64,000 nucleotides of DNA from Artemisia argyi (Eukaryota; Streptophyta; Magnoliopsida; Asterales; Asteraceae), in the NCBI GenBank assembly GCA_030686995.1, contig CM060697.1, positions 40,955,959 to 41,019,958 of the forward strand. Direction: 5' to 3'. The translations under genes and the position numbers were made by a program. Within the stretch, counting starts at the first letter, position 1, and every line of letters starts with the position of its first letter. Of this stretch, positions 62,151 through 64,000 are shown in pieces. Below the pieces are notes generated by a model. It was not told the origin of the DNA. It made no database searches and worked only from the letters and a program-made list of their open reading frames with translations.

Positions 62151-63972
62151 TTGTCCCTAATGCTTGCACACTTGATAAGAGCAATTGTCACTTACATGAT
62201 GAGACCCGTTGTCCCTAAAGGCTAACTTTATGAGGGCAATATGTCCCTTACATGATAAGAGCCGTTGTCCCTAAAGACTCACTTGTTGAGAGCAATTGTA
62301 CCTTACTTTATGGGAGCCGTTATCCCTAAACGCTTGCTCACTTGATGAGAGCAATTGCCCTTTACATGATGATAGCCGTTGTCCCTAATGCTTTCACACT
62401 CGATAAGAGCAACTGTCACTTACATGATGAGATCCATTGTCCCCAAAGGCTAACTTTATGAGGGCAATTTGTCCCTTACACAATAAGAGTCGTTGTCCCT
62501 AAAGGCTCACTTGTTGAGAGCTATTGTACCTTAGTTTATGGGACCCGTTGTCCTTAAACGCTGTCTCACTTGATGAGAGCAATTGTCCATTACACGTTGA
62601 TTGCCGTTGTCCCTAATGCTTGCACACTTGATAAGAGCAATTGTCACTTACATGATGAGACCCGTTGTCCCTAAAGGCTAACTTTATGAGGGCAATATGT
62701 CTCTTACATGATAAGAGCCGTTGTCCCTAAAGACTCACTTGTTGAGAGCAATTGTACCTTACTTTATGGGAGCCGTTCTCCCTAAACGCTTGCTCACTTG
62801 ATGAGAGCAATTGTCCTTTACATGATGATAGCCGTTGTCCCTAATGCTTGCACACTTGACAAGAGCAATTGTCACTTGCATGTTGAGATCCGTTGTCCCT
62901 AAAGGCTAACTTTATGAGGGCGATTTGTCCTTTACATGATAAGAGCCGTTGTCCCTAAAGGCTCACTTGTTGATAGAAATTGTACCTCACTTTATGGGAG
63001 CTGTTGTCCCAAAATGCTGCTCACTTGATGAGAGCAATTGCCCTTTACATGATGATAGCCGTTGTCCCTAATGCTTACACACTCGATAAGAGCAACTGTC
63101 ACTTACATAATGAGATCCATTGTCCCTAAAGGCTAAGTTTATGAGGGCGATTTGTTCTTTACAAGATAAAAGCTGTTGTCCCTAAAGGCTCACTTGTTGA
63201 GAGAAATTGTACCTTACTTTATGGGAGCCGTTGTCCCTAAATGCTGCTCACTTGATGAGAGCAATTGCCCTTTACATGATGATAGTCGTTGTCCCTAATG
63301 CTTACACACTCGATAAGAGCAACTGTCACTTACATGATGAGATCCATTGTCCCTAAAGGATAACTTTATGAGGGCAATTTGTCCCTTACATAATAAGAGT
63401 CGTTGTCCCTAAAGGCTCACTTGTTGAGAGCTATTGTACCTTAGTTTATGGGACCCGTTGTCCCTAAACGCATTCTCACTTGATGAGAGCAATTGTCCAT
63501 TACACGTTGATTGCCGTTGTCCCTAATGCTTGCACACTTGATAAGAGCAATTGTCACTTACATGATGAGACCCGTTGTCCCTAAAGGCTAACTTTATGAG
63601 GGCAATATGTCCCTTACATGATAAGAGCCGTTGTCCCTAAAGACTCACTTGTTGAGAGCAATTGTACCTTACTTTATGGGAGCCGTTATCCCTAAACGCT
63701 TGCTCACTTGATGAGAGCAATTGCCCTTTACATGATGATAGCCGTTGTCCCTAATGCTTTCACACTCGATAAGAGCAACTGTCACTTACATGATGAGATC
63801 CATTGTCCCCAAAGGCTAACTTTATGAGGGCAATTTGTCCCTTACATAATAAGAGTCGTTGTCCCTAAAGGCTCACTTGTTAGGAGCTATTGTACCTTAG
63901 TTTATGGGACCCGTTGTCCGTAAACGCTTTCTCACTTGATGAGAGCAATTGTCCATTACACGTTGATTGCCG
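62151..63972 (+). repeat. 456 + 910 + 456 units matching 20284-22105
   Basis: Units 62151, 62607 and 63517. TGTCCTTAAACGCTGTCTC near 62550, CGCATTCTC near 63470 and TGTCCGTAAACG near 63917 follow the order seen at 20.3-22.1 kb and 25.3-26.7 kb. Confidence 0.9.
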
Positions 63973-64000
63973 TTATCCCTAATGCTTGCACACTTGATAA
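63973..64000 (+). repeat. Partial A monomer at the right window edge
   Basis: A new unit starts with TTATCCCTAATG, the same variant as at 22106 and 26714. The window ends after TTGATAA, so the array continues to the right. Confidence 0.93.

Larger units (their letters stand above)
1..64000. repeat. Higher-order satellite DNA array filling the window
   Basis: Every stretch I read is a variant of a 55-59 bp monomer opening with TTGTCCCTAA and carrying a central GAG(A/G)GCAAT(T)TGT core. Monomers run head to tail on one strand from the first to the last base, with no inversion. Four classes (A, B, C, D) repeat in fixed order as a ~228-bp tetramer. The word CATTACACGT, present only in the D monomer that closes a unit, recurs mostly at spacings of 910 or 456 bp. 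Such an array normally forms eukaryotic heterochromatin; chromosomal location and species are not determinable here. Neither edge of the array is in the window, so its true length exceeds 64 kb. Confidence 0.98.

Noticed and set aside
1..64000. CRISPR array (regular repeats with ~57-bp period)
   Set aside because: There are no unique spacers; the whole period is repeated, monomers are 55-59 bp and diverged, and no cas genes are present.
1..64000. Repetitive protein gene (tandem peptide repeats)
   Set aside because: Monomer lengths of 55, 56, 58 and 59 bp shift the reading frame continually, and stops occur in every frame within a few monomers.
1..64000. True telomere or interstitial telomeric tract based on CCCTAAA
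   Set aside because: The heptamer is never in tandem here; only one copy occurs per ~57-bp monomer.
1..64000. CENP-B box or alpha-satellite identity
   Set aside because: I saw no match to the CENP-B box pattern TTCGNNNNANNCGGG, and the 57-bp monomer with 228-bp tetramer does not fit a ~171-bp alphoid monomer.
1..64000. Transposon insertions, rRNA or tRNA genes within the array
   Set aside because: Reading by phase marker accounts for every interval as monomers plus small deletions. No interval holds extra non-satellite sequence, and no terminal repeats or RNA gene motifs were seen.
1..64000. Assignment to a named satellite, such as the 59-bp FokI repeat of Vicia faba
   Set aside because: Only the monomer length is similar. 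I cannot recall that consensus reliably, and FokI sites (GGATG) are rare here, seen mainly in the GGATGACTT variant of T4 B, so no name is claimed.

Overview
The whole 64-kb window is one uninterrupted tandem (satellite) array. I found no gene, RNA gene, transposon, CRISPR array or unique-sequence island in it. The base unit is a 55-59 bp monomer that nearly always opens with TTGTCCCTAA and ends in CCG or a decayed form of it. Four diverged monomer classes, A (58 bp), B (56), C (55) and D (58-59), follow each other in fixed order to make a ~228-bp tetramer. G+C is about 43% (hand count on two monomers). A large higher-order satellite of this kind points to eukaryotic heterochromatin (centromeric, pericentromeric, subtelomeric or a knob). 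The species cannot be read from the sequence. A plant is possible because most monomers contain one CCCTAAA heptamer and the junction CpG shows methylation-type decay, but neither is proof.

Tetramers are ordered into higher-order repeat (HOR) units. I phased them with the D-monomer word CATTACACGT and measured every spacing by eye. The two common units are 910 bp (tetramers T1-T2-T3-T4, 16 monomers) and 456 bp (a T1-like plus a T4-like tetramer, 8 monomers). In the most regular parts they alternate to give a 1,366-bp, 24-monomer HOR. Rarer units (666, 438, 510, 683, 796, 879, 1289 and 283 bp) are deletion or recombination derivatives whose breakpoints mostly lie at homologous positions of related monomers.

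Layout. 1-3584: 910/910/456 units plus a damaged unit. 3585-7679: a ~2.73-kb duplicated block. 7680-16261: two tandem copies of a 4,291-bp block rich in the 666-bp variant. 16262-17951: irregular transition. 17952-37577: successive related blocks of 5,064, 4,608, 4,608 and 3,241 bp and a remnant, marked by the 510-bp deletion unit. 37578-43496: the cleanest run, four 1,366-bp HORs plus one extra 456 unit. 43497-51690: 2,276-bp duplication and a 5,918-bp-spaced repeat of the same pattern. 49415-58242: a second copy of the first ~9.2 kb of the window, about 49.4 kb away and sharing many private variants. 58243-64000: further units resembling 7.7-9.3 kb and 17.9-22.1 kb.

The array therefore shows five nested scales: monomer, tetramer, HOR unit, 2-5 kb blocks, and a ~49-kb macro-duplication. 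Unequal exchange or repair-template switching between homologous monomers explains nearly all the irregularities. Short open frames of 64-65 codons occur on both strands but are by-products of the repeat and are not annotated as genes.
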